DNA of 7,480 bases from Desulfovibrionales bacterium GWA2_65_9 (lineage in GTDB: Bacteria > Desulfobacterota > Desulfovibrionia > Desulfovibrionales > Desulfovibrionaceae), in NCBI GenBank assembly GCA_001799475.1, contig MGTN01000048.1, positions 6,387 to 13,866 of the forward strand. Reading direction: 5' to 3'. The position numbers and the translations under genes were made by a program. The notes beneath the pieces are model-generated. The model did not search any database and was not told the origin of the DNA. It worked only from the letters and a program-made list of their open reading frames with translations. Of this stretch, positions 6,928 to 7,480 are shown piece after piece; position 1 is the stretch's first letter, and every line of letters begins with the position of its first letter.

Positions 6928-6945
6928 GCTTGACAGGCCTGCCCG
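6927..6945. repeat. 19-bp repeat, copy upstream of the 6963 gene
   Basis: AGCTT-G-ACAGGCCTGCCCG matches 4954-4972 at 18 of 19 positions. It overlaps the -35 end of the mltD promoter candidate and lies 17 bases before the ATG at 6963. Thus the copies sit near both ends of the mltD gene. Confidence 0.55.
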
Positions 6946-6962
6946 AGCACCTGAGGTAAACC

Positions 6963-7480
6963 ATGGCAGATTCAAGGAAACCTTCGCGCCCCAGCACTCC
7001 GCGCAAACCCGGCCCGGCCCGCAAACCGCGCCCCGGACAGGGCAAACGCGAGGACAACGAGTGGAGCTCCAGCGGCCCCAAACGCTCCGGCGGCCCCAAA
7101 CCCGCCGGGAGCGGCTACGCTCCGTCCAAACCCGCAGGCAAAGGTCCCGGCAAGCCCACGGGCAAGCCCGGCGCGAAATACGGCGGCAAGCCCGGAGAAA
7201 AGGGCTCTGCTCCGCGCGATGCCAAGCGTGATGAAAAGCGTCCGCCGCGCCAGGATGACCGGCCCGACCGCAGCCCGGCCCGCCCGGCCCGCCAGGACAA
7301 CCGGCCCGAGCGCCCGGCCAAGGAGGCCAGCCGCAAGGTGCACGACGACTTCGATATCGACATCGACCACTCCTTCGAGCGCGACCCCAACGCCGAGCCT
7401 GCGGCCTTCCCCAAGCCCGCCCGCCCGGCCAGGTCGTCCGCTGGCGCCAAGCCGAGCGAACGCGACTCGCGCCCGGCCCG
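6963..7480 (+). CDS. Protein with a long basic, low-complexity N-terminal region, partial (C-terminus off the window)
   Basis: The ATG at 6963 follows GAGGT (6953-6957) by five bases. The frame is open to the window edge, 172 codons, and overlaps no other good gene. Composition is dominated by Pro, Lys, Arg, Gly and Ala. It has imperfect KPxGK-like repeats around residues 55-80 (KPAGK, GKPTGKPGAK, GGKPGEK), RPAR-type repeats at about 100-120, and an acidic patch DDFDIDIDHSFERD (128-141). No signal peptide or membrane segment is visible. Such a region is probably disordered and nucleic-acid- or ribosome-binding. Similar leaders precede bacterial rRNA pseudouridine synthases, SpoU-type rRNA methyltransferases and DEAD-box RNA helicases, so an RNA-acting enzyme is a reasonable guess. 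The catalytic domain is not in view and no family can be named. Confidence 0.8.
   Translation, partial: MADSRKPSRPSTPRKPGPARKPRPGQGKREDNEWSSSGPKRSGGPKPAGSGYAPSKPAGKGPGKPTGKPGAKYGGKPGEKGSAPRDAKRDEKRPPRQDDRPDRSPARPARQDNRPERPAKEASRKVHDDFDIDIDHSFERDPNAEPAAFPKPARPARSSAGAKPSERDSRPA

Noticed and set aside
6922..6936. TGGCAAGCTTGACA as a sigma54-type promoter
   Set aside because: The GG and GC elements are not at the required -24/-12 spacing, and TTGC is absent.
6930..6960. Perfect TTGACA (6930-6935) as a -35 box for the 6963 gene
   Set aside because: At 17 bases the -10 position reads GAGGTA, which is the ribosome binding site of the gene, and no TATAAT-like box fits. It is part of the 19-bp repeat.

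Overview
The window is GC-rich DNA with dense, high-GC coding and divergent and convergent gene pairs. The protein set is a secreted lipoprotein, a large membrane-bound c-di-GMP enzyme, a lipoprotein lytic transglycosylase with LysM repeats, and a basic Pro/Lys/Gly-rich leader. This points to a Gram-negative, most likely a deltaproteobacterium of the Desulfovibrio type. That placement is an inference from style and gene content, since no marker gene is present. I see no tRNA, rRNA, CRISPR array, insertion sequence or phage gene.

Layout. (1) 1-313, minus strand: N-terminal part of a small exported protein with an OB-fold-like stretch, cut by the window edge. (2) 314-535: divergent intergenic region. 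(3) 536-1117, plus: a predicted lipoprotein of YajG-like appearance. Eight bases later, at 1126-4659, plus, comes a 1177-residue sensor enzyme: periplasmic solute-binding-type domain, membrane helix, three PAS domains, GGDEF and EAL. The two very likely form one operon. (4) 4660-5038: a convergent spacer holding two related hairpin terminators and, between them, two short arrays of 9-bp tandem repeats. (5) 5039-6784, minus: an MltD-type membrane-bound lytic transglycosylase with three clear C-terminal LysM domains. (6) 6785-6962: divergent intergenic region with a good sigma70-like promoter for mltD and a small palindrome. (7) 6963-7480, plus: start of a gene whose first 172 codons are a low-complexity basic, probably disordered leader; the functional domain lies beyond the window.

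How it fits together. The lipoprotein/c-di-GMP pair looks like an envelope sensing unit: the periplasmic domain would bind a small ligand and pass the signal through the PAS relay to the output domains. The EAL domain carries the catalytic motifs of an active phosphodiesterase. The GGDEF active site is intact, but the RxxD inhibitory site is absent. MltD acts on peptidoglycan and is transcribed towards this operon; no functional link can be shown from sequence. I did not find a clearly new biological system. The least ordinary signals are the pair of related terminators with conserved pairing, the 9-bp repeats between them, and the sensor enzyme's architecture.
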